Positions 36,446 through 45,681 of a DNA stretch of 64,000 bases are shown piece after piece. Where the stretch lies: assembly GCA_037447335.1 (NCBI GenBank), contig JBBIGV010000007.1, positions 1 to 64,000 on the forward strand, given 5' to 3'. A model generated the notes under the pieces. The model was given only the letters and a program-made list of their open reading frames with translations, did not search any database and was not told the DNA's origin. Source of the DNA: JBBIGV01 sp037447335. GTDB lineage: Bacteria > Bacteroidota > Ignavibacteria > Ignavibacteriales > Ignavibacteriaceae. Both the position numbers and the translations under genes were made by a program. Positions within the stretch are counted from its first letter, which is position 1. Every line of letters starts with the position of its first letter.

Positions 36446-37791
36446 TGGAACTAAAGGGAAAGAAAATATCGGTTATCGGAATGGTCAGGTCGGGCACCGG
36501 CGCTGCCAAACTGATTAAAAAATACGGCGGCATTCCTTTCGTTAGTGATGCTGCTGAAAGTAATCAGATTAATGTGTATGCTGAAATTTTATCAAAAGTA
36601 AATATCAGTTTTGAAAAAGGTCAACACTCTGAAAAAGTTTATGATTGTGATTTAATGGTTGTAAGCCCGGGCGTCCCTTCAGATTCTGAAGTTATTAAAC
36701 GGGCATTATCGAAAGGAATAAAAGTTATCAGCGAAATTGAATTAGCCTGGAATTTCTGCAAAGGAAAAGTGGTTGCTATTACCGGTACAAACGGTAAAAC
36801 CACCACCACCGCTTTATGTGCTCACGTGTTTAATGCATGTGGTACAAAAACTTACGCCGCCGGTAATATAGGGTTGGCGTTTTCTGAAATCGCTGCAGAT
36901 GTAAAAGACAATGAAATTGTTTCGCTTGAGGTTTCCAGTTTTCAATTGGATATGATTGATAAGTTCAAACCAGACATTGCAATGATTCTTAACATTACAC
37001 CTGATCATCTTAACAGGTATCAGAATAAAATTGAAAACTACGCAGCTTCTAAAATGCGGATATTCATGAACCAGGAAGAGAGTGATTCGCTTATTATTAA
37101 TAAAGACAGCGCTTTGATTCTTGAATATATGCCGCAAGCGCAAAGCAGGACATGTTATTTCTCATTGTCTGAACCGCAGATAACCGGGTGCTACCTGAGC
37201 GGCAATAAGATAATTTATAATGAAAATGCCTCGCTTACTTTTTCCTGCGATGTTGAAGACCTTAGCATCCGGGGCGAACATAATATAGCAAATGCAATGG
37301 CTGTTATTACTGCTTCTAAAATATTTCATTTTGATAATGATTCTATACGGAACGGTTTATCAACTTTTAAAGGTGTGGAACACAGGCTGGAGTTTGTACG
37401 AGAGCTTGGCGGAGTAACTTACATAAATGATTCGAAAGCTACTAATGTTGATTCGGTGTGGTATGCTCTCAGAAGTTTTGATGTTCCGCTTTTTCTTATT
37501 CTTGGCGGACAGGATAAAGGGAATGACTACTTCAAAATAAAAGATCTTGTAATTGAAAAAGTTAAAAAAATATATGCTATCGGAGCTTCAGCGGAGAAAA
37601 TTTTCAATTTCTTCCATAAAGATGTTAAAGTTGAGATTGCATCCGGACTGGAAGCAGCAATCATTTCAGCAAGCAAAGAAGCGCGCAGCGGTGATGTAGT
37701 TCTTCTTTCGCCTGCCTGCGCCAGCTTCGATATGTTTGAAAATTTTGAGCACAGAGGGCAGGTATTTAAAGAATCAGTTAACAGGTTATAA
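36445..37791 (+). CDS. murD: UDP-MurNAc-L-Ala:D-Glu ligase
   Basis: Adds D-glutamate to UDP-MurNAc-L-Ala. 448 residues. An N-terminal Rossmann-like domain opens KISVIGMVRSGTGAAKL. The P-loop GTNGKTTTTALC is at residue 114. The middle domain has LEVSSFQLDMI and LNITPDHLNRY, and the C-terminal domain has INDSKATNVDSVWYAL, LILGGQDKG and LLSPACASFDMF. These are MurD hallmarks and distinguish it from MurC/E/F. It overlaps mraY by one base and abuts ftsW directly. Confidence 0.96.
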   Translation: MELKGKKISVIGMVRSGTGAAKLIKKYGGIPFVSDAAESNQINVYAEILSKVNISFEKGQHSEKVYDCDLMVVSPGVPSDSEVIKRALSKGIKVISEIELAWNFCKGKVVAITGTNGKTTTTALCAHVFNACGTKTYAAGNIGLAFSEIAADVKDNEIVSLEVSSFQLDMIDKFKPDIAMILNITPDHLNRYQNKIENYAASKMRIFMNQEESDSLIINKDSALILEYMPQAQSRTCYFSLSEPQITGCYLSGNKIIYNENASLTFSCDVEDLSIRGEHNIANAMAVITASKIFHFDNDSIRNGLSTFKGVEHRLEFVRELGGVTYINDSKATNVDSVWYALRSFDVPLFLILGGQDKGNDYFKIKDLVIEKVKKIYAIGASAEKIFNFFHKDVKVEIASGLEAAIISASKEARSGDVVLLSPACASFDMFENFEHRGQVFKESVNRL

Positions 37792-38937
37792 TTGAAAAAG
37801 CTCGCAGCCACAATATTTTTTGATGCTTTGATTTTAATGCTATTAGGATTGGTGCTTGTAATGAGCGCCAGTACTACTTACAGCGTATTTAAATTCGAAA
37901 GCGTGTTTTATCTGTTCAACTCACATCTTGGAAAAGTTGGACTGGGCTTTTTGTGTATGGTAATTTTCTCTGCAATACCTTACGAATATTATAAAGAATT
38001 CGCCAAACCTATAATAATCTTAACGGCTATAGTTCTCGTTATTACTTTAATTGTGGCGCCATCTTATAAAGGAGCTGCGCGTTGGTTAAATCTTGGTTTT
38101 ATATCATTTCAGCCGGCTGATGCTGCTAAGTTAGCCTTGATAATCTACCTGGCAGCATTCATCGAGGATAGAGGCGAACAGCTTAAAGATTTTAAAGAAG
38201 GGATCATGGTTGCTCTTGGATGGACGCTGCTAATCGCAGTTCTGATTCTTATTCAGCCAAATTTCAGCAATGCGGCTTTGATATTAGTTTTGTCATTAAC
38301 AATTTTATTGATTGGCGGTGCACGGATAAAACACATACTACTCTCCGGAAGTTTGCTTGCTGCAATGGCTTTAGGATCAGTAATGATATTTTTCTCCCAC
38401 GCCCGCACGCGTATCTTATCTTATATTGAAGGATATTTTTTTGGCGGGGAATTGCACCTTCAGATCAAGCAGGCATTATTCGGGCTCGGAAGCGGCGGAA
38501 TTTGGGGCATAGGACTCGGTAACAGTAAGCAAAGCAACTTATTTCTGCCCGAAGCTTACGGCGATTTTATCTTTGCCGTTCTCGGTGAAGAGTTGGGACT
38601 AGCCGGTGCATTAGCTGTGCTTTTAAGCTACCTCATTCTCTTTATCGCCGGTATTCTGGTTGCAAAAAAAGCTAAAGACAGATTCGGACAATTACTTGCT
38701 TTTGGAATAACTTTTTCAATTATAATATATGCCTTTATAAATATTTCAGTTGCAACAGGATTAATCCCCATCACTGGTCTGCCGCTGCCATTTATCAGCT
38801 ATGGCGGAACATCAGTTTTATTTCATGGAATTTCTATCGGTATGATAATAAACGTTGCATTAACAAACGCTAAAAAGGATCAACAAAACTTAACGCCAAA
38901 ATATGTTGTAACAGGTGAAAATGAATATCGCAAATAA
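37792..38937 (+). CDS. ftsW: Septal peptidoglycan glycosyltransferase FtsW (SEDS family)
   Basis: 381 residues with ten membrane helices. It polymerises lipid II at the septum together with FtsI. The TTG start directly follows the murD stop. SEDS signatures are LVLVMSASTTYS at the N-terminus, FISFQPADAAKLALI, the active-site loop region with GDFIFAVLGEELGLAG, and the closing LIPITGLPLPFISYGGTSVL. It is FtsW rather than RodA by its place between murD and murG. The end overlaps murG by 17 bases. Confidence 0.95.
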   Translation: MKKLAATIFFDALILMLLGLVLVMSASTTYSVFKFESVFYLFNSHLGKVGLGFLCMVIFSAIPYEYYKEFAKPIIILTAIVLVITLIVAPSYKGAARWLNLGFISFQPADAAKLALIIYLAAFIEDRGEQLKDFKEGIMVALGWTLLIAVLILIQPNFSNAALILVLSLTILLIGGARIKHILLSGSLLAAMALGSVMIFFSHARTRILSYIEGYFFGGELHLQIKQALFGLGSGGIWGIGLGNSKQSNLFLPEAYGDFIFAVLGEELGLAGALAVLLSYLILFIAGILVAKKAKDRFGQLLAFGITFSIIIYAFINISVATGLIPITGLPLPFISYGGTSVLFHGISIGMIINVALTNAKKDQQNLTPKYVVTGENEYRK

Positions 38938-40051
38938 ACATCCGGGATTGGACTCCGGCGCCGGCAGATACAGATTTCTGTTTGCAGGAGGTGGAACAGG
39001 AGGTCATTTATTCCCGGCTGTTGCGGTTGCACAAAAAATAAAACAAATGAAACCGGAATCAGAAATATTGTTCATCGGAAATAAATCAAAGATTGAAGGA
39101 ACTGTTGTGCCAAAACTCGGTTTTACTTTCAGGCATATATGGATTAAAGGACTTACACGCTCTTTCAAACCCGAAAACATTCTTTTTCCGTTGAAGCTTA
39201 TTGTATCATTTATACAATCACTATTAATAAACATTAATTTCAAACCGGTGGTGGCAATTGGAACCGGCGGGTACGTCTCCGCTCCTGCAATTTTCAGCGC
39301 CTCAATTATGGGTGCAAAAATTATTCTGCTCGAGCAGAACAGCTATCCCGGTTTAACAACCAGACTGCTGGAAAGATTTGCAGATCAGGTTCATATAAGT
39401 TTTGAAGATTCGAAAAAATATTTAAGAAGACAGGACAGAATATTTGTAACCGGCAATCCAGTAAGAAGTGATCTTGGCACAATTGATAAAGCTGAAGCAT
39501 TGCAAAAATTTAATCTCGATATATCGAAAAAAACTTTGCTGGTAATTGGCGGAAGCCTCGGTGCCAGATCAATAAACGAATCTGTTGCAGCATCAGTCAA
39601 CAGATTCGAAGCCGAAGGATTCCAGATAATATGGCAGACAGGTAAGTATTATTATCATGAATATTCAGCTTACAATTCTTCTGCCGTAAAGGTAAATGCA
39701 TTTATTGATAATATGAATGCAGCCTACTCTGCCTGTGATCTTTTAATTGCAAGGGCCGGCGCAACAACAATTGCTGAAATAACAACTTTAGGAATTGCAT
39801 CTGTGTTGATTCCTTCTCCTAATGTTGCAGCGAACCATCAGTTTTACAATGCAAAATCACTGGCTGAAAAAGAGGCGGCGATTCTGATTGAAGACAAGCA
39901 TTTGCTAAATACACTATTTGATAACGTGGAAGCCATCTTAAAAGATGATGAAAGATTGAACCGGCTCCGTAAAAATGCACAATCTCTGTCTAAACCGGAT
40001 GCACTGTTCATTATCGCAGGGCAGGCAATTAAACTGGCTGAACATATATGA
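38921..40051 (+). CDS. murG: UDP-GlcNAc:lipid I N-acetylglucosaminyltransferase
   Basis: Makes lipid II on the inner face of the membrane. 376 residues from the ATG at 38921, which has GGTG nearby; the frame opens two codons earlier with a GTG. Two Rossmann domains are present. The glycine-rich GGGTGGHLFPAVAVA at 23-37 is the lipid I site, and GTGGYVSAPAIF and VIGGSLGARSINE are further motifs. The UDP-GlcNAc site RAGATTIAEITTLGIASVLIP is in the C-terminal half. It carries a short N-terminal extension before the fold. The start overlaps ftsW and the end overlaps the next gene. Confidence 0.96.
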   Translation: MNIANKHPGLDSGAGRYRFLFAGGGTGGHLFPAVAVAQKIKQMKPESEILFIGNKSKIEGTVVPKLGFTFRHIWIKGLTRSFKPENILFPLKLIVSFIQSLLININFKPVVAIGTGGYVSAPAIFSASIMGAKIILLEQNSYPGLTTRLLERFADQVHISFEDSKKYLRRQDRIFVTGNPVRSDLGTIDKAEALQKFNLDISKKTLLVIGGSLGARSINESVAASVNRFEAEGFQIIWQTGKYYYHEYSAYNSSAVKVNAFIDNMNAAYSACDLLIARAGATTIAEITTLGIASVLIPSPNVAANHQFYNAKSLAEKEAAILIEDKHLLNTLFDNVEAILKDDERLNRLRKNAQSLSKPDALFIIAGQAIKLAEHI

Positions 40052-40518
40052 ATACTATAAACAACAAATCGGTATTTAAGTATAATATGTCGTTTTACTA
40101 CCAATCAACGATAATATATTTTATCGTGTTTATACTTTACGTTGTTATCCGTGGAGAATTTGTTGAACACTCTTTCACGTTAATAACCAAAGATCCGATT
40201 ATTTATTTCTTTGCAATTATAGTCGGGTTCACGCTGCTGGCTTTGTTATTTAATCTTTATAAGAATCGTCATCTTGAATTATCCGATGAAGGGATCGGGT
40301 TTGTTAACAGATTCCGGCAGAAGAAATTTGCTCTTGAAAAGATTGAATACATTCGCATAAGCAGGAATAAACGTTTTGGCAAAGGCGCGCTGAAGTTTGT
40401 TCGCATCAAAATAATAAACAGGCGGCGCCCTTTGATCATAAGACCGTACGATTACGAAAATCATGATCAACTTGTTAAAAAACTTCTTGAATTAAAGGAA
40501 AGAGCAGCAAAAAAATAA
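40048..40518 (+). CDS. Two-helix membrane protein with a bacterial PH-like domain, inside the dcw cluster
   Basis: 156 residues. Two membrane helices (about 18-36 and 52-70) are followed by a soluble basic domain (about 75-156; LELSDEGIGFVNRFRQKKFA, then IEYIRISRNKRFGKGALKF). The strand pattern resembles bacterial PH (bPH_2/YdbT-like) domains, in which a hydrophobic beta series follows a membrane hairpin. It overlaps murG by four bases (ATGA) and murC by one, so it is translated as part of the division operon. I know no standard dcw gene at this place. A role in membrane or septal scaffolding is a guess from position only. Confidence 0.65.
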   Translation: MNTINNKSVFKYNMSFYYQSTIIYFIVFILYVVIRGEFVEHSFTLITKDPIIYFFAIIVGFTLLALLFNLYKNRHLELSDEGIGFVNRFRQKKFALEKIEYIRISRNKRFGKGALKFVRIKIINRRRPLIIRPYDYENHDQLVKKLLELKERAAKK

Positions 40519-41894
40519 TGTTCAAGAATATTAAAAAAGTTCACTTCGTCGGTATTGGTGGCATAGGAATGAGCGGCATTGCAGAAATACTGCTGAGCCA
40601 GGGATTTGAGGTTACCGGTTCGGATAAATCACTTTCCGAAATTACCGCTCGGCTTCAACAACTTGGCATTAAAGTTTTTGAAGGGCATTATCCAGAGAAC
40701 CTGAAAAGTGCAGATGTACTTGTTTATTCATCTGCAGTTACGCTCGATAACCCTGAACTTAAAGCTGCATTCGAAAAGAAGATTCCTGTAATTAAGCGAT
40801 CGGAAATGCTTGCCGAAACTATGCGCATGAAATACGGAATCGGTATTGCAGGAACCCATGGTAAAACCACTACCACTTCTATGGTTGGGTTAACGCTTAC
40901 CGAGGGTGGAATTGATCCCACTATAATTGTTGGTGGTAAACTAAGCAGCCTTGGCGGCACCAATGCAAGGCTTGGTTACGGCGATTTTATTGTTGTTGAA
41001 GCTGACGAGTTCGACAGAACTTTCCTGAAACTTACTCCGGTTATTGCTGCACTAACAACACTGGAGAGTGAACATCTGGATACTTACAAAGACCTCGATG
41101 ACATAAAGCTGGCGTTTATTGAGTTTGCTAATAAAGTTCCTTTCTATGGCTTTGTTGTGCTTTGCCTCGATGAGCCGGCATTACAGGATATCATACCGCA
41201 TATCAATAAAAAGATTTTTACTTACGGACTTACCACCCAGGCTGATATAAGGGCTGTTGATATTAGTCATAAAGAATTTACAAGCCGCTTCACGGTTAAA
41301 TACAAAGGCGAAACATTAGGAGAAATTGAGCTTAAGATACCCGGTATTCATAACGTTAAAAACTCACTTGTTGCAGTTACAATTGCAGCAGAGCTTGGTG
41401 TAGATTTCAAAGTAATAAAAAAGGCGCTTGAATCTTTTACCGGTGTTTACAGGAGATTTGAAGTTAAATACAATAAGGAAATCCTGGTTGTTGATGATTA
41501 TGCGCATCATCCGACAGAAACGAGCGCCAGTCTTGCCGGAATAAGAGCCGGTTGGGACAGAAGGCTTGTGGCAGTTTTTCAGCCGCACCTTTATTCAAGA
41601 ACACGGGACTTTTACCAGGAATTCGGCAGGTCCTTTCTTAATTCAGATGTGTTTATTTGTACAGATGTTTACCCGGCGCGTGAAGAACCCATCGTTGGAG
41701 TCACGGGTGAGTTAATTGCCGATACAACGAAAAAGTTCGGTCATAAGAATGTTCTTTACGTGCCGGATAAAAATTCTATTCCCGACACTCTTATGCAAAT
41801 TAAAAAAGACGGCGACATTATCGTTACGATGGGCGCCGGTGATATTTGGAAGTACGGCGAAAAATTTGTTGAAAAATTAAATCAAACAAAGTGA
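40518..41894 (+). CDS. murC: UDP-N-acetylmuramate:L-alanine ligase
   Basis: Adds the first amino acid, L-Ala, to UDP-MurNAc. 458 residues. It opens KKVHFVGIGGIGMSGIAEIL, has the P-loop GTHGKTTTTSMVG at residue 112, then VVEADEFDRTFLKL, the ligase motif YAHHPTETSASL, and the closing VTMGAGDIWKYG. All are specific to MurC among the Mur ligases. The start overlaps the PH-like gene and the end overlaps ftsQ. murB, which makes the substrate UDP-MurNAc and often sits next to murC, is not here. Confidence 0.97.
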   Translation: MFKNIKKVHFVGIGGIGMSGIAEILLSQGFEVTGSDKSLSEITARLQQLGIKVFEGHYPENLKSADVLVYSSAVTLDNPELKAAFEKKIPVIKRSEMLAETMRMKYGIGIAGTHGKTTTTSMVGLTLTEGGIDPTIIVGGKLSSLGGTNARLGYGDFIVVEADEFDRTFLKLTPVIAALTTLESEHLDTYKDLDDIKLAFIEFANKVPFYGFVVLCLDEPALQDIIPHINKKIFTYGLTTQADIRAVDISHKEFTSRFTVKYKGETLGEIELKIPGIHNVKNSLVAVTIAAELGVDFKVIKKALESFTGVYRRFEVKYNKEILVVDDYAHHPTETSASLAGIRAGWDRRLVAVFQPHLYSRTRDFYQEFGRSFLNSDVFICTDVYPAREEPIVGVTGELIADTTKKFGHKNVLYVPDKNSIPDTLMQIKKDGDIIVTMGAGDIWKYGEKFVEKLNQTK

Positions 41895-42676
41895 TGCAGG
41901 ATAGAAAAAGTAAAATACTTGGCTTCTTCATTTTTATTGTTATGATGACAGGAATAGTATATCTGCTCATTCGGGTTTCTGTTGAAAAAAAATCCGAACG
42001 TATCGAAAGTATTGAACTGACAGGAAGTCAGCTTCTTTCAGCCAAGAGCTATCTTGATTTTGCCGGTATACCCGAACTGCCTGATACTGACACTCTTACG
42101 CTTGCAATGATTAAAACTAAAATAGAAAAGCATCCTTACATTGCTAAAGCAGATGTTATGTTTGCAGATGAAACTACAGTTGAGGTAGAAATAACTGAAA
42201 AAAATGTAAAAGCTTTGCTGATGACCGATCGTGATATTCTCTTTATTACTGAAGAGCGCGAACTTTTAAGAATAACAAAGGGCACAGACCTGCCGGCGCT
42301 TCCGATAATAAGCAACATTAAAAGCTTGCAGAACCCGGAAATAAACGGAGAAGTTAAAAACCCCGAAATTACCGCTGCATTCAGAATAATTGATGCTGCA
42401 AGGCTTACCGATGAATACATGTGGCAGAATTTGTCGGAGATCAACTTTAATTCATCAGTAAAATTTCGCAATGAAGATGATATCATTCTCACATTTTCCG
42501 GCTTAAAACCGATAATAATATTTGGAAGAGATGATGAAGCAAAAAAAATGGTTTATTTCGATCAGTTATGGAAAGAGATAAGAGAAGGTAAGCTGCAGAT
42601 TGGCGGGGATGATTATCTTGATCTCAGGTACTCAAACGAAATATATTCAGGAAGAATTGACAAACAGGTTTATTAA
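41894..42676 (+). CDS. ftsQ: Cell division protein FtsQ
   Basis: 260 residues from the ATG at 41894, which overlaps the murC stop (TGATG). One N-terminal membrane helix (about 9-27) is followed by a POTRA-like domain (RIESIELTGSQLLSAKSYLD to VEVEITEKNVKALL) and a beta domain ending near VYFDQLWKEIREGKL. The layout and place before ftsA identify it as FtsQ/DivIB, which links the FtsL-B pair to the rest of the divisome. Sequence conservation is low, as is normal for this protein. ftsA begins two bases after its stop. Confidence 0.88.
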   Translation: MQDRKSKILGFFIFIVMMTGIVYLLIRVSVEKKSERIESIELTGSQLLSAKSYLDFAGIPELPDTDTLTLAMIKTKIEKHPYIAKADVMFADETTVEVEITEKNVKALLMTDRDILFITEERELLRITKGTDLPALPIISNIKSLQNPEINGEVKNPEITAAFRIIDAARLTDEYMWQNLSEINFNSSVKFRNEDDIILTFSGLKPIIIFGRDDEAKKMVYFDQLWKEIREGKLQIGGDDYLDLRYSNEIYSGRIDKQVY

Positions 42677-42677
42677 T

Positions 42678-43928
42678 ATGAAAAAAGATATAATTGCCGG
42701 ATTGGATTTAGGAACAACAAAGGTTTGTGCTGTAATAGCGGAAAGAATCCCGGATGAAGACCGCATAGATATTTTAGGTTTTGGTGTTGCACCATCCGAA
42801 GGGCTGCACAAAGGGCTTGTTGCTAATATTGGCAAAACCGCTGAAGCTATTAAAGCTGCCGTATCGGTTGCTTCCAATCGTGCCGGTTTTGAAATCAGCG
42901 TTATTAACGTGGGTGTTGCCGGTGAACATATAACCAGTATGAGGCACCGAAATTATGTTACTATCAGCAATGATGAAAAGGAGATTACGAAAAGCGACCT
43001 CGAACGCCTCGAAGCTGATGTTAGAACAATCAGAATTCCATCCGACAGACAAATCCTGCACATCATACCTGAAGAATTTTCGGTAGATCATCAGGGCGGG
43101 ATTGAAAGCCCGATTGGTATGTCCGGTTCAAGGCTCGAGGCTACCAACCATATTGTACTAGCTTCTATCCCGGCTATTCAGAATATAAAGAAAGCTGTTG
43201 AGAGAGCAGGTCTGCAAGTGCAGGATTATGTTTTGCAGCCGATTGCATCAAGTACTTCCGTTCTTGAAGAAAGCGAAAAAGACCTTGGAGTTCTTCTTAT
43301 AGATATTGGCGGCGGCACAAGCGACCTGGCAGTGTATCACAAAAAAGCAATTAAGCATACCAGGGTTATCGGGATTGCAGGCAACCAGGTTACAAACGAC
43401 ATCAGGGAATCACTTGGTGTTGTAACTGAGGAAGCCGAAAAGCTTAAACGGGATTACGGCTACGCCATAGAAAGCGCTATAATAAAAGATGAAGATATTT
43501 TAATACGCGGTGTGGGTGCGCGCGGCAATGCCAAAATCCCAATTAGTCTTTTAACACAGATAATCAGTTACCGGATGCGCGAATTATTTTCTTTAATAGA
43601 TAATGAAATACGCACAGCCGGGTATAAGAATAAAATTAAAGCCGGTATTGTTCTCACCGGCGGTGGTTCCTTGTTAAAAGGATGCACCGAACTTGCCGAA
43701 GAAGTTTTTGGTTTACCTGCCCGCATCGGTGTTCCGCTTGAACTGGGTTCAGGCTTATCAAATGAAATTGAAAGCCCTGAGTTTGCAACAGTTTCAGGTT
43801 TAATTCGGGGTATTCCCGGTGGTAAGTCCAGTGAGCTTCAGATTCTTATTAAACCTAAAAGAGTGAAAAGTAAAAATGTATTTAAAGACGTTTATAAAAG
43901 AATAGCACAATTTTTTGATGAACTATAA
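42678..43928 (+). CDS. ftsA: Cell division protein FtsA
   Basis: Actin-like ATPase that ties FtsZ filaments to the membrane. 416 residues. I start at the ATG at 42678, giving MKKDIIAGLDLGTTKVCAVI; a longer frame from 42600 overlaps ftsQ and lacks homology to the family there. Motifs: the phosphate-1 loop GLDLGTTK, SHS2-like domain 1C, the LIDIGGGTSDLAVY phosphate-2 loop, and the adenosine motif GIVLTGGGSLLKGC. The C-terminus ends in a basic amphipathic helix (NVFKDVYKRIAQFFDEL), which is the membrane-targeting sequence. Confidence 0.96.
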   Translation: MKKDIIAGLDLGTTKVCAVIAERIPDEDRIDILGFGVAPSEGLHKGLVANIGKTAEAIKAAVSVASNRAGFEISVINVGVAGEHITSMRHRNYVTISNDEKEITKSDLERLEADVRTIRIPSDRQILHIIPEEFSVDHQGGIESPIGMSGSRLEATNHIVLASIPAIQNIKKAVERAGLQVQDYVLQPIASSTSVLEESEKDLGVLLIDIGGGTSDLAVYHKKAIKHTRVIGIAGNQVTNDIRESLGVVTEEAEKLKRDYGYAIESAIIKDEDILIRGVGARGNAKIPISLLTQIISYRMRELFSLIDNEIRTAGYKNKIKAGIVLTGGGSLLKGCTELAEEVFGLPARIGVPLELGSGLSNEIESPEFATVSGLIRGIPGGKSSELQILIKPKRVKSKNVFKDVYKRIAQFFDEL

Positions 43929-43950
43929 ATCATAGAAAAAAGGAGGACAT

Positions 43951-45243
43951 ATGACCCGGTTCGCAACCATAGATAGGGAGAAAGCCATGTCGGCAATCCT
44001 GAAAGTTGTTGGTATCGGCGGCGGCGGTTGTAATGCTATCGAAAGCATGATCAAAAGAGGACTTGTAGGCGTTGAATACGTAGCCATCAATACCGACGCA
44101 CAAGTTCTTAACAGCAGCAATGCCAATCACAAAATTCAGGTTGGAACAAGCATTACCCGCGGGCTTGGAGCCGGCGCCGACCCGAATGTAGGCAGGAAGT
44201 CTATTGAAGAAGACCGTGAACGAATTGCTGAGGTTCTTTCTAGCAGCGATATGGTTTTTGTTACCGCTGGTATGGGCGGCGGGACAGGAACCGGCGGCGC
44301 GCCTATCATTGCATCAATTGCAAAAAGCATCGGGGCGCTCGTGGTTGGTATCGTTACAAAACCTTTCAGATGGGAGGGTAAAAGACGAATGATAAATGCT
44401 GAACAGGGCATTCAGGACCTGAAGCAGCATGTTGACAGTCTTATCGTTATTCCTAATGAAAGATTGTTAAGCATCCTGGATAAAAATACTAATGCTTTTA
44501 CTGCATTTGATAAACCCAATGAAGTGCTTTATGAAGCAACACGAGGCATAGCAGATATCATTACAATTGAGGGATTGATAAATGTTGACTTTGCCGATGT
44601 CCGTTCTGTCATGAGCCAGAGTGGTGATGCTTTAATGGGCTGTGGTATTGCAAGCGGCGAAAACCGCGCAATTGAAGCTGCACAGAAAGCGATTTCCAGT
44701 CCGCTGCTCGAAGGTGTAAACATCAAAGGCGCTAAGAGCGTACTTGTTAATGTTACCGGCTCAAATAACCTTACTATGAAAGAGATTGATGAGGGTAATA
44801 ATGTTATTTTTGAAGCTGCCGGTGAAGAGGCAAACGTGATCTTCGGATGTGTGAGAAAAGAAGAAATGAATGATTATGTTTCTTACACTGTAATTGCAAC
44901 TGGTTTCGAAACCACACAAACACAAAAAACAGCAAAAAGCACACAAGCTGCTGTCCCGAAGAGAAAAGAAGATGCATTCCGCAGTGGATTTAACTTCCTT
45001 GAAGATGATGAAATAAATAAAGAAGACCTTGAAATCCCTACCATAATCAGGATCAAAGGACCAAAATCATCACTGCTTGAAAAAGAAGAAGAAGACGAAC
45101 AGGAAACACCCAGAAGCGGATTTGATGTTAATTCATCAAGATATGGCTGGGCAAAAGACAAAGCCATGAAGAAGGAAGAAGAGCAGGAGCAAAATAAAGA
45201 TGATGATGAGAGTTCATCATTCCTGCGAATGATAATGGACTAA
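43951..45243 (+). CDS. ftsZ: Cell division GTPase FtsZ
   Basis: Tubulin-like GTPase that forms the division ring. 430 residues. Strong ribosome site AAAGGAGGACAT before the ATG. The GTP-binding motif GGGTGTG is at 109-115, with the T3 loop VFVTAGMGGG and the T7 region NVDFADVRSVMS. A short N-terminal extension (MTRFATIDREKAMS) precedes the core. The C-terminal linker is long, acidic and Lys/Glu-rich (about 320-420), and the terminal peptide SSSFLRMIMD replaces the usual D-I-P-x-F-L-R consensus, keeping FLR. It is the last gene of the dcw operon, 22 bases after ftsA. Confidence 0.97.
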   Translation: MTRFATIDREKAMSAILKVVGIGGGGCNAIESMIKRGLVGVEYVAINTDAQVLNSSNANHKIQVGTSITRGLGAGADPNVGRKSIEEDRERIAEVLSSSDMVFVTAGMGGGTGTGGAPIIASIAKSIGALVVGIVTKPFRWEGKRRMINAEQGIQDLKQHVDSLIVIPNERLLSILDKNTNAFTAFDKPNEVLYEATRGIADIITIEGLINVDFADVRSVMSQSGDALMGCGIASGENRAIEAAQKAISSPLLEGVNIKGAKSVLVNVTGSNNLTMKEIDEGNNVIFEAAGEEANVIFGCVRKEEMNDYVSYTVIATGFETTQTQKTAKSTQAAVPKRKEDAFRSGFNFLEDDEINKEDLEIPTIIRIKGPKSSLLEKEEEDEQETPRSGFDVNSSRYGWAKDKAMKKEEEQEQNKDDDESSSFLRMIMD

Positions 45244-45272
45244 GCGCAAACCCTATACTTATAATAGTTCGC

Positions 45273-45324
45273 TAACCCGTCAGCCTTCAGTTTACCCCTC
45301 CTTTTCTGAGGGCTGCACGGGTTA
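45273..45324. terminator. Large hairpin after ftsZ
   Basis: TAACCCGT-CAGCC-TTCAG pairs with CTGAG-GGCTG-C-ACGGGTTA across a loop of about 15 bases, with one bulge and one mismatch. It lies 29 bases after the ftsZ stop and touches the end of the minus-strand cysteine-rich gene, so it can serve both directions. It lacks a clear U tract. Confidence 0.55.
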
Positions 45325-45516
45325 TTCGTCAATCAGCCTTGCCTCAATCATCACGTTCTGATCATAGTCAATTGTCACAATAATCCTGTTTGGTCTGCAG
45401 CAGATCCGGCAGTCTTCAATAAAATCCTGTTTACCTTCAATTGTAAAATCAACCCAAACAACATTCTGAACGCCGCAGTATTGGCAGGTCCATGTCAGGT
45501 CATCATCGGTTTGCAT
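45322..45516 (-). CDS. CPXCG-motif cysteine-rich small protein
   Basis: 64 residues from the ATG at 45516, chosen because GGAG lies seven bases upstream and the conserved part starts there (MQTDDDLTWTCQYCG). Four cysteines in two pairs (CQYCG and DCRICCRPN) make a zinc-ribbon-like knuckle. The second motif with RPN and the following VTIDYDQN are typical of the CPXCG family found in many proteobacteria and Bacteroidota. Function is unknown. It converges on ftsZ. Confidence 0.8.
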   Translation of the reverse strand: MQTDDDLTWTCQYCGVQNVVWVDFTIEGKQDFIEDCRICCRPNRIIVTIDYDQNVMIEARLIDE

Positions 45517-45616
45517 TTTAATCTCCGAAAAAGATTGCATCTGCAAATTAATGTTTTGCCGGGAATGATTCATTAAAATAATTCTTAAAGATTTTTGTGC
45601 GAGCAGGAGAGTATAA

Positions 45617-45649
45617 AAAAAGCCTTACAGCAAAAGCTGTAAGGCTTTT
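45617..45649 (-). terminator. Intrinsic terminator of the TolB-like/CsgH/CsgB unit
   Basis: AAGCCTTACAGC and its exact complement flank an AAAA loop. On the minus strand the stem is followed by a run of T (opposite the A run at 45614-45620). It lies 33 bases after the stop of the lipoprotein gene. Confidence 0.85.
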
Positions 45650-45681
45650 AATTTGTGTTTAACTTCTGCTAAATCAGTGAA

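Noticed and set aside
42600..42677. Longer ftsA start overlapping ftsQ
   Set aside because: The extra 26 residues do not match FtsA; the ATG at 42678 gives the standard MKKDIIAGLDLGTTK start.
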